Source of the DNA: Apiotrichum sp. Y4204
Lineage: Eukaryota; Basidiomycota; Tremellomycetes; Trichosporonales; Trichosporonaceae
Direction of reading: 5' to 3'
Assembly: GCA_025531455.1 (NCBI GenBank)
Contig: JAMYHL010000084.1
Coordinates: 1-64,000 of the forward strand
Length of the DNA: 64,000 nucleotides
Of this stretch, positions 21,419-33,367 are shown piece by piece. Within the stretch, counting starts at the first letter, position 1. Every line of letters begins with the position of its first letter. The position numbers were made by a program, and so were the translations under genes. Below the pieces are notes generated by a model. It was not told the DNA's origin. It did no database searches and worked only from the letters and a program-made list of their open reading frames with translations.

Positions 21419-23956
21419 ATGAAGCCCCACAAACTCTTAACCTTGGTCTTCGCAAGCTTGGCTGTTGCCACACCCGTCCAAGACCATGGTGCAACTGTGG
21501 CTTCAACCACTAGCAATACAGGGGCTAAACCTCCTTCCGGCCAGGTTCACTCCCCAGTTGGCTCAGAGCCAGGTGGCACGGATGCTGTGAATGCACTCGT
21601 GCAGCGTCGTCTTCCTCCTTCGTATGTATGCCTAGAAGTGGCGGAACTGACAAACAGGATGAGGAATCAATTCAACTTTGTTCTTCAAACCGTACAAGGA
21701 ACGGACGCTCATGATGCGTTTACGGTCACCGTGAAGCATCAACATATTACCGTCACGTCGGGCACCACGTCAGGCCTAACTCGTGGGCTACTCGAGTATC
21801 TCCGGACACTTGGCGGCGACACATACTGGTCAGGAGACACCTTCGACAACACGATGGTTAGTAGGATCACCGACACCCAGCTCTCGGGCTCATCGTGGGC
21901 CGAGATGCGCCACTGCCTCAACGTCGTCACGTACTCGTACTCGACTGCGTTCTATGACTGGACCAAGTGGGAGTACCTCATCGACTGGATGGCTCTGCAT
22001 GGATACAACTTGCCTCTGGCTCCCGGCGGCCAGGAATAGTGAGCCAAAACGACAGTCCAGCTTTTGCTGACAATAGCGTCATTGCTGAGATGCTCCGCAA
22101 TTTTGGTCTCTCCGACGATGTTGTACTTCCGTACATCTCTGGCCCGGCATTCCATGGCTGGTCAAGGCAAGGAAACATTCGCGGAACCTGGGGCGGTACG
22201 ACCTCGCAGGACTGGCTCAACAAACAGTGGGACCTGCAGACCAAGATCATCAGCCGCATGGTCGCCCTTGGCATGACACCCGTCCTTCCGGGCTGGAGTG
22301 GCTACGTACCCGCGGAACTGCAGCCCATCGTTGGCGGTCATGAGTTCAAGAAGGCCTCGCAGTGGATGAAGTTCCCCTTGAATGGTGGGTGCATGTTAGC
22401 ACTGACGACTAACGGAAAGTCACCGCCAACTCAGCCATCGACCCAAACTGGGACACATGGTTCACGGTGGAAAAGAAGTTCATCGATAAGCAGCGCGAGC
22501 TGTACGGCGGCTGGACGTCGAGTCACTACAACATTGACCTGTTCACCGAGATGGCACCCAGCTCCACTGAGGTGGCCTATTTGCACAACATCTCCACCAA
22601 CGTCATGACGTCGCTACAGCAGGCCGACGCCAATGCGGTGTGGGTGCTGAACGGGTGGTTCATGGTGAACGACCCCAAGCACTGGACCTCGACTGCGGTC
22701 GAGGCCTTCATCGGGAATTTGCCGATCAACTCGTCGCTCGTGCTCGACCTCGCTACTGAGTCGTATCCTCAGTGGTCGCGGTTGTCCAACTTCCATGGCC
22801 GCCGGTGGATCTGGAACACGCTCGTTAACTATGGGCAAAACAATGGCATGTTTGGGCGCCTTCAGCAATGGTGCAACGATATAATCAACGCGAAGAAAAA
22901 GGGGGGCAACATAGTCGGACAAGGCATTACGATGGAGGGCATCAACAATAACGAGCACCTCTTCGAGCTTGCCACTGATCAGGCTTGGCAGCCCACTCCG
23001 ATCAATCTTCCGGACTGGACAACCAAGTGGATCCAGCGTCGGTACCGTTTCGGAAAGGGCCGCAACCCGCAAGGGGGCGACGCCGAGGCGGCCGCACTGG
23101 CAGCCTGGGTTCTCCTGGATAGTTCGGTGTACAATGCCCCGTCGGACGACCTGAAGTGCACCACGCGCTCCATCTTTGACATCGTCCCCGACGTCTCCGG
23201 TATAACCAACGTGACCGGGAACTACCTCGCCACGAAGATCACGTACAACACAGACGATGTGGTCGCCGCCCTGGACAAGATGCTTGTTGCCGCGCAAGCG
23301 GACAAGTCTCTCGGTGCTATCCCAGGCTTCCGGTACGACATCGTGGACGTTGCGCGACAGGCGCTCTTCAACGGCGGAATCAACCTATATCTTGGTCTAA
23401 TCCAAGCTTGGAACACATCGGACAGCGCGAAGGTCGAGAGCTATGGAAAGCAAATTGTGGAACTAATGCACGACATCGACGACGTTGTAGCCACCGACCC
23501 AAACTTCCAGCTGTCGACATGGGTGAATGATGCCCGCGCGTGGGGCAACGACGCTGCAACGCAGGATTTCATGGAGTTCCAAGCTCGCAACCAGATCACA
23601 ATCTGGGGCCCTCTTCTGCCCTTCAAGTCGCTCCTTGACCGCTACGCGGCCAAGCACTGGACCGGGGTCGTAGGCGATGTGTTTGGTGGCGTGTGGGAGC
23701 TGTTCTACAAGCATTGTAAGTACAATCAGCAACTAGCGGATCATTGAAACCAGTACTCGAAACCCCACCGGCAAAGTACAAATACGACGACTGGACAGTG
23801 AAGATGCTCGCCTTCGAAGGTCAATGGGACATGGCGCACCTGCCCAACGATCAAGCCAATCAAAGACGTGGGCATGGGCACAGTGGCGATGCCATCAGCG
23901 TTATCCAGGAGAAGCGAACAAAGTGGAGGAACATACTCGGTCAGCGGGTGTATTGA
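21419..23956 (+). CDS. secreted alpha-N-acetylglucosaminidase, glycoside hydrolase family 89 (NAGLU-like)
   Basis: Exons 21419-21621, 21658-22038, 22077-22384, 22420-23715 and 23754-23956 join in frame to 796 aa; introns are 35-38 nt. Residues 1-18 are a signal peptide (ending AVA before TPV). The family landmarks follow in order: [43 protein letters not shown], then [10 protein letters not shown] and [11 protein letters not shown], whose Glu residues align with the two catalytic glutamates of human NAGLU (in NEMQP and PEGI.QNE). GH89 enzymes remove terminal alpha-linked GlcNAc from glycans; human NAGLU is lysosomal and degrades heparan sulfate. The length fits the family. In a fungus a likely target is glycan outside the cell or in the vacuole. 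Each splice site restores family sequence, so the gene looks intact. Confidence 0.9.
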
Positions 23957-24677
23957 AGTTGATGGAGCTCCCCACCAGTCGTAGCCGACGCTAGATGGTG
24001 TTATCGTCTTTGATCTGAGAAGAGGAGGGGAAACGTGACGCTGGCGGAATATGCCGCTCATCGCCTTGAAGTCACTCGTGGTCGTCCATGGGGGTAGCGC
24101 TGCCGTTGTACTGGAGCATGACCGGGGCAGAGCTCGGTCACTAGACCGCCAAGCGCGGGTCAACCATTGCCCCCGAGACAAAGACGTGACGAATGCTTGG
24201 CACCTGTCGTACACAAAGGGGGTTGTCGTGCTGTTATCGTACGGGACCGTCTTACCGTCGCGTCTAGACTCATTGCTCGTGTCGTGTTGATAGGCGAGTT
24301 GCCGAATAGCAGGGAGCGCCCTCAGCTGACAGGCAACGCGACAGAATATCTATTCTTGATACTGACGCGTGCGTAGTGACCATCCTCAATGCAGGTGTTG
24401 CGTACGAAAATGGAACGGAATGTCAGATATCCCTCATTCTGTTCCAGAGCGTCACGTAAGACGTAGAGCATTGTCATTGGGCGGCAGTCGCCGAGATAGC
24501 ACAAACAGAGTGGGGGACAAGCTGCTTGGCTCTGACTGGACATCGCACCGCGGACATTGTTTATTGTTTTGATTAATCGCACGTGGTGACATGATTCTTC
24601 CGGAACAGCCGACGCGTACATTCATACATTCCGCACTTTCTGCCCTATAGACGACACAAAACGAACAATGAACTAGT
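23957..24677. other. intergenic region between convergent genes
   Basis: 721 bp between the GH89 stop (+) and the nitrilase stop (-). Only short frames without coding bias. Confidence 0.6.
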
Positions 24678-25790
24678 TTACCGACACTTGGCATAGTCTT
24701 CGCGAATCTTGTATGCTGCTTTGGTGTCGGCGAGAACGGCGGGGAGGTCCACATCGGCAAACTTGAGCCCTGTCTCGGCGCGCTTGAAGCCCATGACGCG
24801 CCCGCGGAGAGGCGCCCACACCCCGCTGATCCCCATGAAGCCCTCGGACTCGGGCCCGCCAGCATTGCTCAGCACCCACACGCTCTCCGTCTCGACTGCG
24901 CGTCCAAACATCCACGCCTGTACGAGTTTTGCCTCGTAGTCCGGGTCGTGCTCGTGGTTCGACAGCCACGGCTCGGGGTCTGTCGCCTTCCAGTACGCCG
25001 GGACGAACACCAGGTCGACGTTCTGGTCAGAGAGCGCCTGTGCCGCGGACGAGTGCGACAGGTCCCAGCAGATCATCATTCCTGCCTTGCCCCATTTGGT
25101 CTGAAACACGGTGCAGAACTCGTCTCCGGCGGTGACATAGTCCCTGCCATCAGCTTGGCTCTGCGAAGGATGCTTACCGCTCGGGATGCCACAGGTTCTT
25201 TTTATCGTACCGTCCGATAAGGGCGCCAGTGTCGTCAATGAAGATGGCCGTGTTTTTCACAGGGGGGTGAAAGTCTGCGGATACGGCGGCCCTGTACGCA
25301 CCCACCCAGGTCGCCCACTCCTGCGCTGGCGAAACACCATTGCCGTTGGCGGTGCCGTTTGCGGAGCCGTTGGTGGCACCATTCGTCGTATGCAGGAGAT
25401 CGACGAAGGGTGACGCAGGGAGAGGAGCAAGACCCAATTCGGCCGGCATGGTCCCAGTCAGAATGGAGCCACATATCGCAATCTTGTGCTGGGCCGCGAC
25501 GGCGCTGAGGAACTCGAGGATGTAGTCGCCTATCCAGGCGATGTACTGACGTCAGTCCTCTCCAGTAACTTGATACGCACCCACATGTCCTTCGCGATGC
25601 CTTGCACACAGAACTCGGGGCAAACGAGCACATCCGCACCCGCCCGCGCTGCCTCACCGGCCAGAGAGGCAACGTCCCGCAAGTTACTCTCGATGGCGGG
25701 GAACGGTGCCGACGTGCCGTCGAAGGCGTTCTCCTCGATCTCGTCCCGGATAAGTGTTTGCGCTACAGCGAGGCAGAGCTTTGACGACAT
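24678..25790 (-). CDS. carbon-nitrogen hydrolase (nitrilase superfamily)
   Basis: Minus-strand exons 25790-25581, 25545-25178 and 25143-24678 join in frame to 347 aa; introns are 35 and 34 nt. The catalytic triad is complete: Glu59 in LVCPEF, the lysine of YDKKNLWHPE (185/186), and Cys218 in GMMICWDLSHS. No signal peptide, so cytosolic. A low-complexity Asn/Gly/Thr/Ala insert (TNGATNGSANGTANGNG) sits between the Glu and Lys segments. The family hydrolyses nitriles, amides or N-carbamoyl groups; HPE after the lysine and the GIxGVWxP-like C-terminal part fit fungal omega-amidase or carbamoyl-type members, but the substrate cannot be read. It is divergent from an MFS transporter across 652 bp, which suggests coregulated uptake and breakdown. 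Confidence 0.85.
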
Positions 25791-26442
25791 TGCGACAAAT
25801 TGAGAAACGTTGAGACTGTTGCATTCCCGAAGTTCGAGCGGCCTCTTGTATATAGCTATCGTACTTCACAAGTCCCGGCATCTATCGGATACGAGTGTTG
25901 GCCCACTTCATTCTGCATGCCAAACCATATGTCACACTGGCTGCATTGCCGAGCCTCGGTTGTCTTCATTCCACAATCAGCAATTCATATCATCAAGTAG
26001 CGTCGTTGGGCTCGACTCGGTAAGTGGAAAAGACTCGGACAAACCAAAGACTCGGCTCGAAGTCAATGTGCAGTAAGCTCACTCGATTACGAGACGTCCC
26101 GAGGTCCCGTGGTACAATTCACTTTGATGTCATTTGATTCACATACGCGTTGCGTTAGTCGCCGAGGGGTGGATTGAGATACTGAATGGCCGAGGCACCG
26201 CAGCCCTATCAGGCTGCGTGTGGTACGGCAATGCGCAGCGTCTGCGTAGTTGTCCATGATATGCCATCAGTCCAGATACCAGAATGCCGTCGCTTACCGA
26301 GTACATAAACTTCAGGCAATGAGGGGTTTTGGAATGCTCTGTCCTCATGGATATCCCTTTCTAGCATAGGTAGGATCCCAGTGGCGAGAAAGAAAGCTCT
26401 GTGCGCGACTGTATCTAACCCAACTCTGTAGAACCACCAACG
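25791..26442. promoter_or_regulatory. shared divergent promoter of nitrilase (-) and MFS transporter (+)
   Basis: 652 bp between the two start codons. TATATAC-type sequence near 25852 sits about 65 bp upstream of the nitrilase start. Several GATA/TATC cores are scattered through it (for example around 25886 and 26210), as GATA nitrogen regulators would need, but no GATAAG consensus is present. Confidence 0.45.
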
Positions 26443-28308
26443 ATGGAGCATCCCAATGTCCACGACGATCTCGACGTGCCGGGTACCGCCCGTATCCTGG
26501 ACGAGTCGGGCGAGTTCCTCAACAGCAACAACTTCACGCTGGTGCCAACGCCGAGCGGCGATCCGAACGACCCGCTCAACTGGTCGCAGGGCCGCAAGTG
26601 GATCCACCTCGCATGCGTCGTCCTGTACACGACCGCCATCTGCTTCTGCGCGGCGTGTATCTACTCCATCTACGGCCCACTCCAGGAAGAGACGGGCCTC
26701 AGTCTTGCCGACCTCAACGCCGGCGTCGGGTACGAGTACCTCTGCATGGGCCTCTTTGGGATCATCACGCAGCCCCTCGCGCTTTCGATAGGTAAACGCC
26801 CGGTTTACATCATGTCGGCGCTCGCAGGCTCGACGTACCCCTTCTGGCTCACACATGTCAAGAGCAATGGCGAGTGGTTTGGCGCCTGCATCGTCTTCGG
26901 ATTCATGGGCAGTACGCTCTTTGTGCTTCCGGAAGCGAGCATCTGCGATGTTGTGAGTTGTGTCGAAACAAACTATCGACGTTCGACTCACCCGTTTTAG
27001 TTCTTCTACCACGAACGAGCGCTCCCTATCGGTATCTGGGTAGCCACACAGTATGGCGCCGCCCTACTTGCCCCCCTGCTCAGTGGCTTCATCTACACCG
27101 GGCTGGGATGGCGCGCACCTCCTGTACGTCTGATGGAACTGACGGGGCTAATGAACAGTACATGGCTGGCGGGTTTTGCCTCCTCTCAGCTGTTGTGCTC
27201 TTCGTGTTCGTCGAGGAGACAAACTATGACCGCCACCTGTCCGTACCCAGCGGGGAGGACACTGTGAATCACTTGGACAACGGAGAGGCGAAGCACAAGG
27301 ACGTCGCCACCACCACGGTCGCGGCGGTAGATGATTGCAAGACAGCCGAAGCTACCGCAATCGTCCACTCGGTCGACCGCATCTTCACTCCCTGGCCTGG
27401 ACCGCGCCCCTGGAAACTCTTCCGCATCTCCCCGCACGCTGGTGGCATCATGCTCCGCGGCATCATGTACCCGTTCATGCTCTGCCGTCACCCTACAATC
27501 CTCTGGTGTGGACTTATGTACGCGCTGTATCAGATCTTCTTCAACCGTGAGTATGGACAGTGATCGTGTGAGTTGTGTCGGAGACTGACCCAACAGTGCA
27601 AAACGCCCTCTGCTCCGGCGTCCTCTCCGCTCCACCATACAACTTCCAGCCAAACTCGGTTGGGCTCACGTACATCTCGCCCTTCATCGCGACTATGCCT
27701 GGGTGAGTTGAGTACTTCTGCGGATGTTGACCATAGCGCCATCCTTGGAGGGTACATCTCAGACTGGTACACGATTCGGCAGGCGAGAAAGAACGGCGGT
27801 GTGTCCGAGGCAGAGCACAAGCTCAAACTGTTCTTCCTCCCCACTGTCCTTGCACCGTTTGCGCTGCTCATGCTCGGTCTCGGGCCGTATTACGGCGCGC
27901 ACTGGATGGTGTTCGTCGCGGGCATGTTCGTCCTCTCATTCATCGGGCCGCTGGCCGCCCTCCTCATCCTCACGTATGCGTTTGACAGTTTCCACTCCAT
28001 GCAGCCCGACAAGACCAACAGCCCGCAGGCAGAGGTGCAAAAGTGCGCGCCCTACCTGCTGTGCCTCATGGCTCTCGCCATGCTTGGCACGTTCGGCTTC
28101 AACTATGGTGAGTTCCACCTGGGTCATTGCACTCGCTCACACCACAGTCATCACGCCGTGGGCATTCGACGCGGGCTTCAGGACGTTTGCCATCTCGGCC
28201 GCGTTCATCTCCATTGCCCTCAACGTCACGTACCTCCCCATGCTCAAGTGGGGCAAGAAGCTGCGCCAGAACAACGCCGCGTACTATCGCAAGGTCATCA
28301 ACTGGTAG
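26443..28308 (+). CDS. MFS transporter, drug:H+ antiporter-1 like
   Basis: Exons 26443-26952, 27001-27123, 27159-27546, 27597-27702, 27737-28107 and 28148-28308 join in frame to 552 aa; introns are 34-50 nt. The N-terminus carries the DPNDPLNWSQGRKWIHL segment found before TM1 of fungal DHA1-type carriers (TPO/HOL1 and polyol-amine group). About 12 hydrophobic segments follow, with a charged central loop (residues about 260-310) between two halves, and FFYHERALPIGIWVA in the TM4-5 loop region. Plasma-membrane location and proton-coupled export or import of small organic molecules are inferred. Its head-to-head partner is the nitrilase, so an amide or nitrile compound is a reasonable guess for substrate. 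Confidence 0.85.
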
Positions 28309-29123
28309 TGTTCGCGAGGAGGTTGCCGGGATGAGCCTGCAAAAGAAGCAAGAGCTGTAGTAAATACCTAGTATTGTATGTTTGCGAAGTGTTGTGCTCT
28401 GTCAGGTCCTGGAGACCTGTAGAGTCAGTGGCTTGCCACAGAGGTTGTCTGACACGCCCGCCGTTCCTCATTGGCCCTCGGCATGCGGTCGCCGCCTGGT
28501 GAGCTGTCAGTGGATCGTGAGTGGAGGTAAAGCAGTAGCCTTGTAATATGCAAACAAAAACAAAAGGCCCTCCAACATTGTGAGAGCCACATGACAACCA
28601 GTAGAAGACCGCGATGCTTGATGGGGATGAGCGACACTGGGCACCCTGTCCCCACCGAACGGCTTTCATGAGGCACGGAGGTGGACAATCTGCGCCGCAC
28701 GAGACCAGCCAGGACATGTCCGGTCGGCAAATCGCCATACAATAGGCGGCATCTTGAGCTTAATCCAGCATCAGCTTCTGGGGTGGGTCAAGGAGATTGT
28801 GGGGCTCGCCGTGAATGTGGGGCTCGCCGTGAAGGACATTGGTGGCTGACCGCCGTTGTGGGGTACGTGAGATGAAATGACGCATTGCTCATAGGATACC
28901 TGCCTGGTTTCAGCTGCATGGCTGCACGCTCCCAAGCCCGATGCCGTGTTCAAAGCCGTGCCCGATGCCGTCAGTAGTGATATGCTCCAAGGACCAGTCC
29001 TCACTACGGCAGGTTGCGGCTGGGAGACTAACACCGGAATCCATGTATTTAGTGGTCCTGTGATCTCGGCTGTTGCACGGCTATCGTCTTTCTTTTGCAA
29101 ACACCCACTCCACATCATCGACC
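28309..29123. other. intergenic region
   Basis: 815 bp with no gene seen. A perfect 18-bp tandem duplication (28798-28815 and 28816-28833, core GGGGCTCGCCGTGAA) lies in the middle. Confidence 0.6.
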
Positions 29124-30403
29124 ATGCCCTCCGCGAGGTACTTTGCAACGCTCTCCGCGGCTGGGGCGGCCGTCATCTTTGGCATCCGTGAGTGGGAAGC
29201 GATGGGTGATGAGAGGAGCAGTGCTGACATGCAGTGACGCAGGTGCCCGCCTTCAACACGCCGCTACTGCAGCCGCCAGCATGCCTAGCGCAGCCGTGGA
29301 CGGTGACCTACCCATTCTTCTCGACGACCATCAATGAGGTGCTGTGCACGCTCGACACGACCTTCTCCGCCGCCATTGCCAAGCCAGGAGGCGCGCTGTT
29401 CTTCCGATACTTCTGCGGTTCGTTCGTTACCGCCATCCTCTTGGCCGTGTATGAGAGCTTCCGCCCTAGCTCGCGTCGCTCTGCATCCAAGAAGGCGACG
29501 GGCAGCGTCGAGGGTTTCGGCATGCACCTCGGCCTCGCGCAGCTTGCGACGCCGTTTCTCGCCTTGGGTCAGTTCATCACCGCGGGCCTCGCCCTCCCCA
29601 TCTACTACGCGTTCGTCGCCTTCTCGACTCCGAAGCACTGGCGCCGTGCGCACCACAAGATTGACATCGGCGACGAGGTCTTCGTACCCCCACAGGAGCG
29701 CTCCCTCCGGCAGGACCACAAGCACTCGATCCAGTACAAGGCCAACATCCCCCGCTCGTCCTTCCTCTACACCACTGTCATTTCGACCGCTGTCGGCCTC
29801 GTCCTCCCCTCCATCTACCTGCAGATGCAGCGGGCCGTCGCCGGCTCAGGCAGCGCCAACACCTCACTCTACCACGCGCTCTCCGTCTTCCAGCCGTACT
29901 CGATCTTCATGCTGATCATGAACCTCGCTGTTCCTCCCCTCCTTCGCCGCTCGTTCACTGGTGTCGCGCCGACCCGCGGCATCATCCTCATCGCGTCGCT
30001 CGGAATCGTCGCGTCGCTCAGGGCCCAGGTCGACCTCTTCCGCAGCCTGCGCTCCATCCCGTTCGCGGACGTGTTCTTGTTGAACCTCGACCGCAAGGCT
30101 CTCCTCTCGGATCCCGAGGATCTGTCCACTGCAGTCCACACCCTCTTCCTGGCGGACTTGGTGCTTGTCATATTCACCACCGCGAGCCAGGTGCTCCTCG
30201 CTGCCGCGCACAAGACTGGCGCCGGCACGGGCGGCAAGCTCGCGTACGCGATCGCGCTGCTCCTCGGTTCCGTGGTCGCCGGTCCGGGTGCCGCGATCAT
30301 GGTTCTCTGGGCGTACGGCGAGTTTGCGGCCATCCAGCACGCCCGCGAGCGCGAGGAGGTTGCCGCAAGGGAACACGCTGCGAAGATGCTCGGAAAGCGT
30401 TAG
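29124..30403 (+). CDS. polytopic membrane protein of unknown function
   Basis: Exons 29124-29187 and 29235-30403 (47-nt intron) encode 410 aa. The short first exon opens with a hydrophobic stretch (YFATLSAAGAAVIFGI) that is either a signal anchor or first membrane segment. About seven further hydrophobic segments can be seen, including YFCGSFVTAILLAVYESF, FITAGLALPIYYAFVAF, TVISTAVGLVLPSIYL, IFMLIMNLAVPPLL and a long final pair (LAYAIALLLGSVVAGPGAAIMVLWAY), ending in a charged tail (HAREREEVAAREHA). A polar loop of about 60 residues carries a Lys/His/Arg-rich segment. I do not recognise the family; the layout recalls integral membrane proteins encoded near fungal terpenoid genes, but without a diagnostic motif this is only a guess. 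Confidence 0.75.
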
Positions 30404-31193
30404 TGGAAGAAGCGAGAGAGTGTGTGAGAGCAGGAGAGGAGAGAGAAGATCTAGTTGTGACCCATGCCTGCGGCTGTGCTGCTTGTCGTGGTAGAATCGA
30501 AGCCATATCAAAGTAAAGTGATACGAAGTAAAGCAACAACATTGAGAAGCAAGGATGCTGGGGCCACAGAGACACAAAACTGTCGCTCGATGTGCCCGAT
30601 GTTCCCGATGTGCTCGATGTTCTGGACGTCCGCGGCCCGCCGTGCCCTGTTTCTGTCGTATTCAGAAGCTGCGATTTCCATCAGGACATCTATTGTGCAC
30701 GATTCTCCACCACCACACAAAGTTCTCGCAAGCAAGAGATCTCTTTGACGTGCTCCTGGGGGGTACTGATGTTGGAAATCTACAGATCAACAACAGATGC
30801 CTGCCGCTCACAGGGACGACGACATTCATTTGTCTCACACAACTCCTTCCATGAGCTCGATGCGCTCGATTGCAGCCACCGCCCACGCCCACTGGCTCAC
30901 GCACTCTCTCCAGTACGTACATACTCAGGGCGATACACTGCACGCGCCTCCATGCACTGCCTAGCTGTATAGCTGCTGTCGCTACGGCACTACTGCCCTG
31001 CACTGCATGAAACCAGAATTGTCATCATCAAAAGTATGTGAGTGCGACAGTTGCCGTGACGTGGAGACGCAATGTTGTGGCCGTAAAGATGTATATGAAC
31101 ATCCACTGGTCTTCGTGAACAATCTCTTCATCCCCACTAGAGTCAACCGCTCGCCTCTGCGGTCCCCGCAGTTCCACTCTCTCGCCGCTCATC
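30404..31193. other. intergenic region with a 9-bp tandem repeat
   Basis: 790 bp. At 30587-30631 five imperfect 9-bp units (YCGATGTKC type) are repeated. No gene seen. Confidence 0.6.
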
Positions 31194-32427
31194 ATGTCGC
31201 CGAAAGCGCAAGCCTCCAGCGACGGGGAGCATACCGCAGCTGAACCAGCTACCACCCACCAAACACCCGTCCTCGACTACTGGGCCTTCCCGCACATCGT
31301 CGAGCACATCGTCGCGTGTGCGTCGTACGACGTCCTCCTCACGCTCCGTTTCACAAGCCGCGCCCTCAAGACCACGGCGGACGCGCAGTTCCCCCGGCAC
31401 CTCGCACTCATGCCCGACGGCTGCGTACAGGCCCGCGTCCACATGCCCTCGGGCCGCGGACCATGGATGGGCGTGTCGCCCTCATGCGTGTTCCCACCCT
31501 TGGTCAAACATCTCGATATCCCAAGCATCACCGCCGATTGTGCCTACCACGACAGTCCGAGTGAGCCTCCGCTGCGTCGCTGTGATTGCAAACGGGACCG
31601 CAACAGCGCGAACGAAGAAACTCACCCCCACTCGGGCATGGAGCGGTCCCTGCCCCCGGTATCTCAAACACCTCGACATTGTGCGGGCGCGCGCCGACGC
31701 CTGCTCGCTTGTCCGCTTCTCGGCCCCAACTGCGGCTATCACATACGACTTTTGGGATCAGTTTGATCGCACAGCAAGAGGTCCCAATGCCGGCGCAGAC
31801 GCAAACGGCACAGACTCGTTCTCGGCCTTCCTCGATGAGGTGTTCGACATTGACCACGACCTCGACTACGCGGCATGGATCACCCGATCGGTGGCGCCGA
31901 CGGCATACATGCCCCCGCGGCAGCTCGTGGACTCGAACAAGTTGGTCATCAACCTTGTCTACCGGCCCGCAATGGGGTGGCCAATGAACGTCGTTCCCGA
32001 CACGCTTCCCGACAGCGTCGAGACCATTGTATTCATGCTCATCAAAGATAGCCGCGATGGAGAGGCGAGCCCAACTACCCATCCTGACAATGCAATGAGC
32101 CAGCACACCCACTCGGTCTTCACGGGAGTTACCTCCCTAGCCTGGCAGGCGCTCAGCCCTCTGCAAGGATCACCAAAGGAGCTGACGTTTGTTGGCTTCA
32201 GCGATTGGGACAATAGCTGGACGCCAGAACACTTTCGCCCTCTCGCAGAAGACTTGCCTCCCGAGCGAATGCTAGCCACCATCCTCGTCAACGTCTTGAT
32301 TCAAGCCTCCAACGTCGAAGAACAAGTCGCCCGCGATCTTGTGGGTCGCAACACCATTTGGGCATCGAAGTCCGAATACTGCACCCATGTGGGGGTCGAA
32401 ACGTACTGGCTCGAACTGGGCTTCTAG
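31194..32427 (+). CDS. F-box-like hypothetical protein
   Basis: Exons 31194-31560 and 31607-32427 join through a 46-nt intron (GTGAGC to ACAG) to 395 aa. Residues 25-70 (VLDYWAFPHIVEHIVACAS followed by LLTLRFTSRALKTTADAQF) look like a divergent F-box: a hydrophobic helix that would bind Skp1, then RxxSR. The rest holds KHLDI-type strands that may be degenerate leucine-rich repeats. No signal peptide or membrane segment. F-box proteins recruit substrates to SCF ubiquitin ligases; lineage-expanded F-box-like proteins are common in these yeasts. The assignment depends on the N-terminal 45 residues only. Confidence 0.65.
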
Positions 32428-33367
32428 ACGAGACTGAAGCATTGAGTAATCGCATACCGTAGCTCGAGGCAAGGCGCGTGTAACTGGACGTTGATGATCC
32501 GTGTCTCTGACCCTCTGACAAGAGCACTCTTCTACAGGATCAATGCGCAGTCGAGAGAGCTGGACTGACAGGCTTTGTGACTGACTACGACTGGCATGCT
32601 GTGCAATGCACGTCGGTGGTTGAGCTGGAACTCATTGTGACGAGGTGATGGTGGGGCGGTGCCAGTGGCGTTTACCAGTCTCTCCAGCAGACATTCCATC
32701 ACCGTTACTGTTTGTGTGTCACTACGCGTGTCACTTACACCTGCTTTGGGTGCAACAAGTGGCTCAACACCCCCGTTCCTCGCTGTCCGCGTGAGCACCA
32801 TCAGGGCTGCGCGCTCGGACACCATCTCCGAACCACCTTCAATTGCGGCAAGCCCTGCCGCAGCTCCTCCCGAACATGGACATGTTTGACGCGATGCTTG
32901 GCATTCCAGACGCCACGGCCGTACAAGATGACGGTAGGCTCTGGCCCAAGCCATATCAGGCGCTCCAATCCAGGGCCGACTCATGTATCTCGGCGTTGCG
33001 GGCTAGCGTTCCGTTGGGCCTTATCGCCTACATACCGCACCCTCCGAATGCGCGCGCTTCGCACAGACCTCTCGGAGCTCACTCTGACCCCTCCAGCTCT
33101 GACAACAATGCAGGGACGAGGACGGATGTCTCTCCGGGACAAGAGAGCTTGCAGGGAAGACTGACCCCCGAGTCCCGCTCCATTCCGGGGTGTACCACAC
33201 GCGGAAAAGTCGCGTCTCTGTGCACGGGTATGCAGGGGTATAAGATCCATCGCATTCTGGACCATCTTGTCCCCCGCCATTCGACTCTTCCTTCAACCTC
33301 GCGACAACAACGTTGGCATCGCTCCTGGCTGCTATTTTTTTCCGGTGGCATCAACATTGCTGTCCCA
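32428..33367. other. intergenic region containing a Cys-rich coding-like stretch
   Basis: 940 bp. The + frame from 32649 stays open to beyond 32890 and uses mostly C/G-ending codons. It encodes a Cys-rich segment (YTCFGCNKW, PRCPREHHQGC, NCGKPC) that could bind zinc, but has no ATG in frame. It may be an exon of a small unmodelled gene or a relic. Nothing else is seen. Confidence 0.4.

Noticed and set aside
28798..28833. 18-bp direct duplication considered as a target-site or CRISPR-like repeat
   Set aside because: Only two adjacent units, no spacers and no element between them.
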